Source: Planctomycetaceae bacterium
GTDB taxonomy: Bacteria; Planctomycetota; Planctomycetia; Planctomycetales; Planctomycetaceae
Direction: 5' to 3'
DNA: 64,000 nt
Assembly (NCBI GenBank): GCA_029259815.1
Contig: JAJDEJ010000134.1
Location: 1 to 64,000 of the forward strand
In this document: one piece after another, positions 45,275 through 53,728 of the stretch
Layout of the letters: each line of letters begins with the position of its first letter
Position numbering within the stretch: the stretch's first letter is position 1
The notes under the pieces: model-generated
What the model saw: only the letters and a program-made list of their open reading frames with translations
Database searches by the model: none
Told to the model about the DNA's origin: nothing
Program-made: the position numbers and the translations under genes

Positions 45275-46624
45275 GTGACACAGCGGATACTCAGCATCTC
45301 GGGACTGCGCGGGGTGATTGGCGATGGACTCGACCCGGAATACGTGACACGCTTTGCGGCTGCGTTGGGAACGATGGCCGGTGGAGGGACGGTCATCGTC
45401 TCTCGTGATGGCCGCGCGACGGGCACGATGGTGAAACATGCTGTCCTGTCTGGTCTGATGGCGACAGGGTGTCGGGTGTTGGATGCGGACATTGCGACGA
45501 CGCCGACGTGTGGAGTGCTTTGCTCGGAGCACGACGCCGCTGGGGGGCTGCAGATCACCGCTTCGCACAACCCCAGCGAATGGAATGGCCTGAAGCCCTT
45601 TTCATCGGAGGGGTCGGTCTTCAACGCAGAACTGGGGCAGCGTTTTGTTGCCCTGTTGGAATCGGGTGAGTTTGCGTGGCGTCCGTGGGACGAGATGGGA
45701 ACCATCGAAACCCTCGACGATCCGGCTCTTCCGCACATTGGACGTGTGCTGCGACTGATCGACGCTGATTCCATTCGCAGCTGTCGACCGAAGGTCGTCC
45801 TGGACTGCAATCGCGGCTCGGGAGCGGTCGCGACGCCGGGGTTCCTCGAAAAACTTGGCTGCGATGTCACTGTCCTCGGAGGGACAGCGGATGGTCAATT
45901 TGTGCATACGCCCGAGCCGTTGGCGGAGAACCTTACCGGCTTGTGTGATGCCGTCCGGAAGCAGGGGGCCGATGTGGGCTTTGCTCAGGACCCGGATGCG
46001 GACCGACTGGCGATTGTGGACAACAACGGAAGGTACATTGGCGAAGAGTTGACCCTCGCCTTATGTGCCGACTTCGTGCTTGCTGATCGCAAGGGGCCGA
46101 TCGTGGTGAATGGATCGACGAGCCGAGTGACGGCGGATCTCGCCAAAAAATATGACTGCCCTTTTCATCGGAGTCACGTGGGCGAAGCAAATGTCGTTGC
46201 GAAAATGAAGGAGGTCGGCGCAGTTCTGGGAGGAGAGGGAAACGGCGGCGTGATCGAGCCGAAGGTCGGGTTCGTGCGTGACAGCTTCGTCTCCATGGCA
46301 TACGTGTTGGCGGGACTTGCGCAGCATGGTCGCACGGTCGCAGAATGGGCCGACTCATTGCCGCGTTATACGATCATCAAAGACAAGCTCGTTTGTCCAT
46401 CCGAACGAGTCGGCGCCGCTTGCGATGCTCTGCGTGAGAAGTACGCGGATGCTGAACCGACCGAAGGGGATGGACTGCGGCTCGACTGGTCCAATCGTTG
46501 GGTGCAAGTCCGTGCGAGTAATACGGAGCCCATCATTCGCGTGATCGCCGAGGCCCCCAATGACGACACGGCTCGCGATTTGTGCACGGAAGCTGTCCAG
46601 ATTGTTCGAAAGGCCGTGGACTGA
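45275..46624 (+). CDS. Phosphoglucosamine mutase / phosphomannomutase family enzyme
   Basis: An alpha-D-phosphohexomutase of 449 residues. Blocks are SGLRGVIGDGL, LQITASHNPSEWNGLK with the phosphorylated Ser97, QDPDADRLAIVD (metal loop) and a sugar-binding EGNGGVIEPKVG. The C-terminal RASNTEPIIRVIAEAP closes the phosphate site. The Ser-rich TASHNPSEWNG form fits a GlmM/ManB-like enzyme, but the true sugar cannot be fixed. The start is a GTG at 45275 with GGAGAA at 45265-45270. It overlaps the next gene by one base (TGATG). Confidence 0.9.
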   Translation: MTQRILSISGLRGVIGDGLDPEYVTRFAAALGTMAGGGTVIVSRDGRATGTMVKHAVLSGLMATGCRVLDADIATTPTCGVLCSEHDAAGGLQITASHNPSEWNGLKPFSSEGSVFNAELGQRFVALLESGEFAWRPWDEMGTIETLDDPALPHIGRVLRLIDADSIRSCRPKVVLDCNRGSGAVATPGFLEKLGCDVTVLGGTADGQFVHTPEPLAENLTGLCDAVRKQGADVGFAQDPDADRLAIVDNNGRYIGEELTLALCADFVLADRKGPIVVNGSTSRVTADLAKKYDCPFHRSHVGEANVVAKMKEVGAVLGGEGNGGVIEPKVGFVRDSFVSMAYVLAGLAQHGRTVAEWADSLPRYTIIKDKLVCPSERVGAACDALREKYADAEPTEGDGLRLDWSNRWVQVRASNTEPIIRVIAEAPNDDTARDLCTEAVQIVRKAVD

Positions 46625-46884
46625 TGGCAGATTCTGCTGATCTGCGGCTGTACGTGCTGGATGGCGAGAACTGGAAGGCAGCGACCAAACAAGGGTCGGA
46701 GCGACTGTACTGCTATGTCCAGAATCCTGGCGAAGATTATTTCCATCTCATCCTCGATGGCGAGATTTTCCTCCGCAGCGGCGACGAGCACGTTTGCCTG
46801 AACTGCGCACTCCGCCGCGGTCTGGTAACGACCGACCGGCTGTTCTGGCAGCATCGCTCAAAGTCACCAAGTCCCCGCTTCTGA
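46624..46884 (+). CDS. Small conserved-looking protein coupled to the hexose-phosphate mutase
   Basis: An 86-residue protein beginning MADSADLRLYVLDGENWKAA. Its start shares one base with the mutase stop (TGATG), so translation is probably coupled. A CxxC pair occurs in HVCLNCALRRGL. No signal peptide or membrane helix is present, and I recognise no family. It may be a regulator or binding partner of the mutase, judged only by position. Confidence 0.6.
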   Translation: MADSADLRLYVLDGENWKAATKQGSERLYCYVQNPGEDYFHLILDGEIFLRSGDEHVCLNCALRRGLVTTDRLFWQHRSKSPSPRF

Positions 46885-47141
46885 GACTGCCTGACCGGCA
46901 TCAGCTGCCGGAATCTGGCCGCTCAACACCACTCACAGTTCACGAAAGTGACTGTCTAGGCACCGCTGCAGACTTCTCACGACCTGCACAGGTCGGAAAT
47001 CCGTCAACTTCGGAATAACCGTTACAGTTTGCCAAACCGGCAGACCGATACTACCCGCAGGTCTGTCTTCCTGCGCCCGAATGCGTACAGGGTGTGAGAG
47101 ACCGGAAGTTTGCCCCCTGATGTCAGCCAAGGACGTATCAG

Positions 47142-48977
47142 ATGCGGATTCCAACCTGGATCGCAGCTTTGTCGAGCGTACTGTTATTGCTCGCTGCTGG
47201 AGAGACGTCAGCCCAATCACCGGACCACTCCGTGACGCCAGCATCGTTTGACGATGCCCTCACTGGACGGGTGGCTCTGACATCGTTCAGTGACACGAGT
47301 CCGCCCAAGACGGAGATCCGTGGTCAGTCAATGCAATATGGTGGTCCTCCGGGTGCCGGTGGGTTCCAGCCTGCCTATGGTAACAACAACCCGGGTGTCA
47401 TCTGGCCTGCGAACACCCCACAAAGCTTTCAGCCCGATCCGGCCATCTCGCCATTCTATCCGACGAGTGTTGCTCAGCACACAACTCACAACCGAAATGG
47501 ATTGTGGTTCAAGGATATTCTCTATCGGAACAGAGACTATTTCTTCAACCTCGAGTACATCTACACCCAGTATCGCGGGCCCGGAAACGCGACGGTGGGA
47601 CAAACACCGCTGCCGACAAGTCCGATCGACAACAGCCTGGTCGGATTCCGAATCAGCAACTTCGGGAGAGGGGCTCCTGCGGAATTTGGGCTAGAAGGAT
47701 TCGGCGGACTGCAACGCGTTGCTGTCGGACCAGGCGTGCTCCCCTATGTTCTCATGATCGAACCTGATCCATTGGGAGGGGGGACATTTGGAGTCTTAGA
47801 CACCACCCCCGGGTTGTTTCCTGCTCGTGATCTGACGGTTATCAATGGCCCGACAACGGCCCATGGTCTCCGGAGCCGCATGGGCTACACCAACGAAAAT
47901 GGCACTGGCGTCATGCTGACAGGCTTCTGGGGAGGCAATGGTCAGGAGAATTTCGAACGTGGCTACACGCACTTCAACGGCATCCCCGTCACCCAGGATC
48001 TGATTTTGGCAAACACTCCCGATGACGGTTTCGCTCCCATTTCAGCCATCTACGGCGGTCTCCCGCTGGAGTTTGCAGAAGGATTCGCCGCCGGTGTCTC
48101 TCCTGACACGGGAGTGAGTCCCTTCACATTCGGCTTTACGGGAAATACGCAAAAGTATGATGTCTTTTATCAGCTTGAAACTGAAACAAACGCTTTCGGC
48201 GGGATGCTGAATGTCTACCAAGAACCCATCTACAAGCGGAAATGGGTCACTGTTCGTCCAACGGTGGGTGCCCGCTACCTCTATGTCGACGACAGATTTC
48301 GCTTCCGAGGAATTGACAGCGGACTGCGATATGACATTGATGGCGGTGCCACTGGCGGTGGTGCTGGTGCTGGTGCTGGTGGTGCTGGTGGTGGTGCAGG
48401 CCAAGTCGGACCTACGTTCCACCCCGAGGGAGGTTCAGTCGTCGCACCCGCAGGGATCAGTTCCCTGTTCATGGACTCTCGCCTGACATCGACGGTCGAC
48501 AGTCATCTGGCCGGCCCCGAAGCAGGTTTCCGCTACGACTTCGGCAACAGCAAGAACTTCACGATTTGGGGTCAAAGCACATTTGCGTTGCTCGCGAATC
48601 ATGAGAAGGTACGAATCTCCGGTGAGAACATCGGCGAAGCCGGCTTTTTCTTCTTCTTTACAGGTGAAAACTTCCTCGATGACGACATCGATACTCGATT
48701 CGACAATGAGGAGACACACACACACGCTTCACCCATGTTTGAGCAGTCCGTGTACGTCGAAGCGAACGTGCTGAAGTATGTCCCATTCATTAACAAGGTT
48801 CACTTGTTCGAAGCGGCACAGTTCCAGGCAGGCTACACCTATACGGTGGTCGGCAACATGGCCCGAGCGGGTGACTCCATCAAATGGAAAGCCTTCCCAG
48901 ACACTCCCTACCCCAACATCGACTACCAGACATGGTCGATGCAGAATTGGAGTCTGGCCGTGCACTGGGAGTTCTAG
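47142..48977 (+). CDS. BBP7-family outer-membrane beta-barrel protein
   Basis: A 611-residue exported protein with signal peptide MRIPTWIAALSSVLLLLAAG. The ectodomain begins RDYFFNLEYIYTQYRGPGN, the entry of the planctomycete BBP7 barrel family. Alternating aromatic and polar strands continue to the C-terminal WSLAVHWEF, ending in Phe as outer-membrane barrels do. A Gly/Ala-rich stretch at 48345-48400 is encoded by repeated GGTGCTGGT units and may vary in length. The protein likely sits in the outer membrane. A strong terminator follows it. Confidence 0.88.
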   Translation: MRIPTWIAALSSVLLLLAAGETSAQSPDHSVTPASFDDALTGRVALTSFSDTSPPKTEIRGQSMQYGGPPGAGGFQPAYGNNNPGVIWPANTPQSFQPDPAISPFYPTSVAQHTTHNRNGLWFKDILYRNRDYFFNLEYIYTQYRGPGNATVGQTPLPTSPIDNSLVGFRISNFGRGAPAEFGLEGFGGLQRVAVGPGVLPYVLMIEPDPLGGGTFGVLDTTPGLFPARDLTVINGPTTAHGLRSRMGYTNENGTGVMLTGFWGGNGQENFERGYTHFNGIPVTQDLILANTPDDGFAPISAIYGGLPLEFAEGFAAGVSPDTGVSPFTFGFTGNTQKYDVFYQLETETNAFGGMLNVYQEPIYKRKWVTVRPTVGARYLYVDDRFRFRGIDSGLRYDIDGGATGGGAGAGAGGAGGGAGQVGPTFHPEGGSVVAPAGISSLFMDSRLTSTVDSHLAGPEAGFRYDFGNSKNFTIWGQSTFALLANHEKVRISGENIGEAGFFFFFTGENFLDDDIDTRFDNEETHTHASPMFEQSVYVEANVLKYVPFINKVHLFEAAQFQAGYTYTVVGNMARAGDSIKWKAFPDTPYPNIDYQTWSMQNWSLAVHWEF

Positions 48978-49355
48978 AGCAATTCCCAAGTTGTTCTGCA
49001 GTGTCATGCAGGAGGACCATTCAGCATGCAGACGTCATTCCTCGAACAAGCTCCTGCACAGAAACCATGAAAATGGTCTAACGAATTCATCGCAGCCTGT
49101 TTCCGGGGGCGTCAAATGCGATCAGGGGAGACCGCCATTGGTCTTCCCTGATCGCTATTTTGGTTTCACTGGAGTTTGAGCGGATATGCCTCTGACGGCG
49201 TGCCGACATTCCGGCTGCGGCCTGTCCATCGCTCAAGATGAACCTGTCCCGCAGGACAGTCCTCAGGCTACTGGAGCGGCGCGGCGGCTCTTGCTATGTT
49301 GAGGGGGCACCACGATGACGCTTTCTCTTACTTGCTGACTACGAAGGCTGCTGAC
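48978..49355. other. 378-bp spacer between the BBP7 gene and hisI
   Basis: The first half is unremarkable. An intrinsic terminator lies at 49118-49161, and the rest is the hisI leader. No riboswitch or attenuator peptide with His codons was seen. The open frame from 49296 extends the hisI frame without family support. Confidence 0.5.
49118..49161 (+). terminator. Intrinsic terminator downstream of the BBP7 gene
   Basis: GCGATCAGGGGAGACC (49118-49133) pairs with 49140-49155 over 16 positions with one wobble pair and a 6-base loop. TATTTT follows directly on the plus strand. This is the best canonical terminator in the window. Confidence 0.85.
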
Positions 49356-49736
49356 ATGTCTGGTCCCGATTTCGACAAAGCCGAGTTGCTGCCTGCAATT
49401 GCACAGGACGAGGAGACAGGCGACGTCCTGATGTTGGCCTATATGAACAAGGAAGCCTACGAGGAGACTCTCCGCACTGGCCGAGTCTGCTACTACAGTC
49501 GCAGTCGGCAAAAGTTGTGGCGGAAAGGCGAAGAGAGCGGAAACGTGCAGGAACTCAAATCGATCTACTTCGATTGCGACGCAGACACCTTGCTCGTCAA
49601 AGTGAACCAAGTCGGCGGGGCCGCGTGTCACGAGGGATACCGCAGTTGCTTCTTCCGTCGCGTTGACCCGCAGACGGGCGATGTCACGACCATCGGCGAG
49701 CGAGTTTTCGACCCCACCCAGGTCTACAAGAAGTGA
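49356..49736 (+). CDS. hisI: Phosphoribosyl-AMP cyclohydrolase
   Basis: Opens the adenine ring of phosphoribosyl-AMP in histidine synthesis. The 126-residue protein has [31 protein letters not shown], the metal site [16 protein letters not shown] and [12 protein letters not shown]. It lacks the HisE pyrophosphohydrolase domain, so that step is encoded elsewhere. The ATG at 49356 (MSGPDFDKA) is chosen over 49296. hisG follows 54 bp later. Confidence 0.95.
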   Translation: MSGPDFDKAELLPAIAQDEETGDVLMLAYMNKEAYEETLRTGRVCYYSRSRQKLWRKGEESGNVQELKSIYFDCDADTLLVKVNQVGGAACHEGYRSCFFRRVDPQTGDVTTIGERVFDPTQVYKK

Positions 49737-49790
49737 CGGCAACGCAGCCAACAACCATCAACCAAACGCAAACAGCCAAGCACAGCCACC

Positions 49791-50669
49791 ATGAGCGAAA
49801 ACCTCTTGAAACTCGGCATCCCCGCCGGGAGCCTGCAAGAAGCGACAGCCGATCTGTTTCAGAAGGCGGGGTACAATATTAAGTTTTCGTCACGGTCGTA
49901 TTATCCGACCATCGATGACGACGAGATTGAGTGTCTGCTCATCCGGGCTCAGGAGATGGCTCGCTACGTCGAGCAGGGCATTCTCGACGCCGGGATCACC
50001 GGGTACGACTGGATCTGCGAGACGAATGCCGATGTCCACGAAGTTGACGAACTTGTCTTCTCCAAGGTGAGCCGTCGACCGGTGCGCTGGGTGCTGTGCG
50101 TACCAGAGGACTCGCCTGTGAAAGACGTCAAAGACCTTGAAGGCAAACGCATCGCGACCGAAGCGGTCGGATTGACGAAGGGGTATCTCGCCGAGCACGG
50201 CGTCAACGCGGAAGTCGAATTTTCCTGGGGAGCGACCGAGGTGAAGCCGCCCCGATTGGCGGATGCGATTGTCGAGGTCACCGAAACCGGATCATCTTTG
50301 CGAGCCAACAACCTCCGCATCGTTGCGGAAGTCTTGCAGAGCACAACGCGGCTGATCGCCAACAATGCTGCCTGGTCCGACAAGTGGAAGCGGACCAAGC
50401 TCGAAAATATCGCCCTGATGCTACAGTCTTGTCTGGCCGCTGAGGGCAAGGTCGGACTGATGATGAACGTCCGCCGACAGGATTTGCCGCTTGTTCTGGA
50501 AACGTTGACTGCCCTGCAAGACCCCACGGTCTCGTCCCTGTCCGATCCTGATTGGGTCGCGGTCAGTACGATCATTGACGAAGCAGTCGTCCGCTCGATC
50601 ATCCCCGCCCTCAAGGACATTGGTGCAACCGGCATCGTCGAGTTCCCCATCAGCAAGATCATCGACTGA
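49791..50669 (+). CDS. hisG: ATP phosphoribosyltransferase, long form
   Basis: First enzyme of histidine synthesis: joins ATP and PRPP. The 292-residue length is the long, HisZ-independent form with a C-terminal ACT-like regulatory domain. Blocks are [63 protein letters not shown], and a C-terminal region with [18 protein letters not shown]. In the long form, histidine feedback binds the C-terminal domain. It is followed 35 bp later by an mfnE-like kinase gene. Confidence 0.96.
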   Translation: MSENLLKLGIPAGSLQEATADLFQKAGYNIKFSSRSYYPTIDDDEIECLLIRAQEMARYVEQGILDAGITGYDWICETNADVHEVDELVFSKVSRRPVRWVLCVPEDSPVKDVKDLEGKRIATEAVGLTKGYLAEHGVNAEVEFSWGATEVKPPRLADAIVEVTETGSSLRANNLRIVAEVLQSTTRLIANNAAWSDKWKRTKLENIALMLQSCLAAEGKVGLMMNVRRQDLPLVLETLTALQDPTVSSLSDPDWVAVSTIIDEAVVRSIIPALKDIGATGIVEFPISKIID

Positions 50670-50704
50670 GCGAGCAGTCGGATGCACGATACCGATTCAT
50701 CACG

Positions 50705-51331
50705 ATGACTGCCGACGAACGGACGGTCGTGTTCAAGTTGGGTGGGAGCCTGCTCTCCCTCCCCGACCTGCCGCAACAGCTCGAAAGACTTCGTTCACCG
50801 TCTCCGATGGGACGACCACTGATTGTCGTCGGTGGTGGCGCGGCGGCAGATCTTGTTCGTGATTGGCAGACAGTGCATTCGCTCTCGGACGAACTCGCTC
50901 ACTGGCTGGCAATTCGTGCGATGTCGTTCAATGAAGCCCTGCTGCACAAGTTGCTTCCACATTCCGCGGTCGTTAGAGATCGGGGTGAAATCCACTCAGC
51001 ATGGAATGCAAGACTTCTGCCCATCTTGTCTGCAGAAGGATTTCTACAAGCCGAGGAGGAGACTGGAGACCACTCACTCCCCCATGACTGGTCGGCAACG
51101 AGTGACTCGATCGCCGCATGGGTCGCGCAGCGTCTCGGGGGACGAGCACTGACCCTGCTCAAGTCCCTGGACCTGCCGACTGGCATCTCACTCGAAGAGG
51201 CCGCCGAAGAGGGTCTCGTTGACACACACTTCCCACTCGTGGCTGCCCGGTTGGCCGTCTCGTGGATCAACGTTCGGTCAGACTCGCGGCCTGTGGTTGA
51301 ATGGACGTCAGAGGCGACGGCATCTGATTGA
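50705..51331 (+). CDS. Amino-acid-kinase-fold protein, candidate MfnE of methanofuran-type cofactor synthesis
   Basis: A 208-residue kinase of the amino acid kinase fold: VVFKLGGSLLSLPDLPQQL, PLIVVGGGAAADLVRDWQ, and a late LLKSLDLPTG segment. MfnE from methanogens is of this fold and size and phosphorylates the aminomethylfuran ring intermediate. The candidate call rests on the adjacent mfnB gene, and on H4MPT-linked C1 metabolism being known in planctomycetes. Other members of the fold, such as UMP kinase, are less likely because of its short length. Its last 65 bases overlap the 3' end of mfnB on the opposite strand. It may be co-transcribed with hisI and hisG. Confidence 0.72.
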   Translation: MTADERTVVFKLGGSLLSLPDLPQQLERLRSPSPMGRPLIVVGGGAAADLVRDWQTVHSLSDELAHWLAIRAMSFNEALLHKLLPHSAVVRDRGEIHSAWNARLLPILSAEGFLQAEEETGDHSLPHDWSATSDSIAAWVAQRLGGRALTLLKSLDLPTGISLEEAAEEGLVDTHFPLVAARLAVSWINVRSDSRPVVEWTSEATASD

Positions 51332-52049
51332 CGGCTTTCCGGAACTCCGCAACAAGCTTGGCTTCGACGGCTGCCTGACGGTTCTGTTTCTCACACACAG
51401 CTGACCGCACAGCGATGACGTCCATGTTCACGGCACTGAGCTGTGCAAGATCGTTCAGTGACAATTTTCCCGCGACGGCAAAGAACATGTCGGCGAGATG
51501 AACACGGTTCGCCCAGTCTGTGAGTTCACTCGTGAGCACATGATCGAGAAGTGTTCCGTCCGATTTGGACCATGTGTCGACAAGCACCCCGACGCAACCT
51601 GTCTTGGCGGCAGCTGTGATAATCTCAATTGCGGGAGGCGATTGCGCAGCGACTTCGTCAGCATAGATGACGGCGACCCATTCCAGATTCGTAGCCCGCA
51701 AGCAATCATACGTTTCTCGAAGAGTCACCCAACGCTCGACCCATTGTTCGTCTCCCGACAACAGCGAGAGTCCGAGCTTCGCGTAGCGGACCGACTCCGA
51801 CAGCCGAAACTCCTCTGCAGGGGATGCGTCACTGACCTCTCCCAATGCTGCACTGACGGCGATGCTTGATCGCTCAACCGCGAGAGTCGAGGAAATCGTT
51901 GAGATCATCTGCACCTTGGCACGACCGAGAGACCCATGCGCCGGTTCCTTCACGTCGATAATATCAGCACCACCGGCAAGCGCGGCTCTTGCTTCTTCGA
52001 CATTGCGAACGCTGACGAGCAACTTCTTCGACCCGGATGTGACCGTCAC
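51267..52049 (-). CDS. mfnB: (5-formylfuran-3-yl)methyl phosphate synthase, MfnB/DUF556
   Basis: Converts two glyceraldehyde-3-phosphate molecules into the furan ring of methanofuran. The 260-residue protein starts KLLVSVRNVEEARAALAGG and ADIIDVKEPAHGSLG, the DUF556 signature with the active Lys. Later AVSAALGEVSD, VRYAKLGLSLL and GVLVDTWSKSDGTLLD match the family. The start at 52049 overlaps the D-aminoacylase stop (ATGA). It converges with the mfnE-like gene, with a 65-bp overlap of coding ends. The pathway fits the phylum's H4MPT/methanofuran C1 metabolism. Confidence 0.9.
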   Translation of the reverse strand: MTVTSGSKKLLVSVRNVEEARAALAGGADIIDVKEPAHGSLGRAKVQMISTISSTLAVERSSIAVSAALGEVSDASPAEEFRLSESVRYAKLGLSLLSGDEQWVERWVTLRETYDCLRATNLEWVAVIYADEVAAQSPPAIEIITAAAKTGCVGVLVDTWSKSDGTLLDHVLTSELTDWANRVHLADMFFAVAGKLSLNDLAQLSAVNMDVIAVRSAVCEKQNRQAAVEAKLVAEFRKAVNQMPSPLTSIQPQAASLTER

Positions 52050-53650
52050 TCAGACGCCTTTCGTTCAGGGCATCGTAATGCACGACCTGCGAGGGCTCCA
52101 TTTGGCTTGCCCTCTGAGACTGCGAGCGTACCATTGACGAACACGTATCGGACACCTGTCGCGTAACGATGGGGATCATCGAATGTTGCCGTGTCGATGA
52201 ACTGCTCAGGATCGAACACGACAATGTCCGCGAATTGACCCGGTTTCAGATAGCCACGGTCCGTCATTCTCAGGATATCGGCTGGTAAACCGGTAGCACT
52301 TCGAATGGCTTGCTCTAAGGGGGTCACGTCCTCACGCAAAGAGTAATATCCGACTTTACGTGCGAACGTGCCGTAGTAGCGAGGATGCGGACGATCAGGA
52401 CCGGGTAGCGAGGTGCGCCCGTCCGACGCGGTCGCGACCCAGGGGATTTGCATACCAAATCGCACGTCCTCTTCGCACATGCTGAAGTTGACGATCTGCG
52501 CTTCACCTGTCCGGAAAATCTGCAGGCAGAGGTCGACCGGCGCCAGTTTCTCGCTTGTGGCGATCTCTTTGAGATTCTTGCCCACCCATTCCGGGCGGGG
52601 TGCATACCTGGCAATACGGATCGCCACTCCATCCTGTTTGCGACTGAGCACGTCGACGATGTGCGCACGAATCCGAGGGCCCGCGTTTGAGTCGTCGAGG
52701 CGCTTCACAAGTTCTTCACGTCCTCCCGCACGGTCGGACGGTTTCAAGATGGTCGCTGCCAATGACGTACTGGATGCCGTGTAGGGGTACTGATCAGCGG
52801 TGACGGTCTGCCCTTGGCTGCGAGACCGTTCGATGATCTGAGCCGCCTGACGAATAAGTCCCCAGTTCTCCTCCCCACTCGCCTTGAAGTGAGACACATG
52901 CACCGGCAGTTTGGCTCGTCGACCGATTTCCAACAGTTCTTCGACTGCAGCGAGGAGTTGGGGTCCTTCGTTCCGCATATGACTGGCATAGAATCCACCG
53001 TGCTGGCCGATCACTTCCGCGATCGCCACGAGTTCGTCTGTGTCCGCATACGAGCCGGGCACATAGATCAACCCGGTCGACATGCCCCACGCTCCGTCCT
53101 GCATCGCCTTGAACGCAGCCTTCCGCATCTGCGAGATTTCATCTGACGTCGCTGATCGATTGACGACACCAATCACCATTTCGCGCAGTGAGCCGTGTGC
53201 CAACAAGTGGGCGACGTTGGTGCCTGCTCCGTTCTTGTCGATCGCTGCATAGTAGTCCGCTGTGTCGAGTGGGCCTGCACCACAATTTCCCGTGACGACA
53301 GTCGTACAACCTTGCACCAGCGAATTGAGATGGGCACGCATCTCCGGTTCAAGAATTCCTTCGTCGCTGTGATTGTGCAGGTCGATGAACCCCGGCGCGA
53401 CAATCAGGCCTGTGCATTCGATCACGCGCGGAGACCCTGCGCTTTCAAATTCTCCCACCCCCACGATGCGATCACCTTGGATGGCGATATCGCCCGGACG
53501 TGGTGCAACACCGGTGCCATCGACCAAAGTGCCGCCACGTAGGACAACGTCAGCATCCACCTGATCAGCAGCGATCCCAGGCGCTGATTGCAACAGGCAG
53601 AAGGCAATGCAGGGAGAGATCAGGATATGACGCGCGGGAAAACGATGCAT
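52046..53650 (-). CDS. N-acyl-D-amino-acid deacylase (amidohydrolase)
   Basis: A secreted amidohydrolase of 534 residues. A hydrophobic N-terminus (ISPCIAFCLLQSAPGIAA) precedes VVLRGGTLVDGTG and the HxH metal site FIDLHNHSDEGIL. TTVVTGNCGAG, GMSTGLIYVPGSYADTDEL and SHMRNEG are typical of D-aminoacylase. The C-terminal ADIVVFDPEQF returns to the composite beta domain. The ATG at 53650 is preferred to the GTG at 53659. It may act on D-amino acid-containing peptides. The stop overlaps mfnB (ATGA), linking an unrelated step to cofactor synthesis, probably by operon packing. Confidence 0.9.
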   Translation of the reverse strand: MHRFPARHILISPCIAFCLLQSAPGIAADQVDADVVLRGGTLVDGTGVAPRPGDIAIQGDRIVGVGEFESAGSPRVIECTGLIVAPGFIDLHNHSDEGILEPEMRAHLNSLVQGCTTVVTGNCGAGPLDTADYYAAIDKNGAGTNVAHLLAHGSLREMVIGVVNRSATSDEISQMRKAAFKAMQDGAWGMSTGLIYVPGSYADTDELVAIAEVIGQHGGFYASHMRNEGPQLLAAVEELLEIGRRAKLPVHVSHFKASGEENWGLIRQAAQIIERSRSQGQTVTADQYPYTASSTSLAATILKPSDRAGGREELVKRLDDSNAGPRIRAHIVDVLSRKQDGVAIRIARYAPRPEWVGKNLKEIATSEKLAPVDLCLQIFRTGEAQIVNFSMCEEDVRFGMQIPWVATASDGRTSLPGPDRPHPRYYGTFARKVGYYSLREDVTPLEQAIRSATGLPADILRMTDRGYLKPGQFADIVVFDPEQFIDTATFDDPHRYATGVRYVFVNGTLAVSEGKPNGALAGRALRCPERKASE

Positions 53651-53728
53651 GAGATTCACGTTGTCGGGCGGCTCGATCTGAGCAAAGAGGACGGCACGAA
53701 TGGCCGACGATCAGTCTAACGGCCCGAG

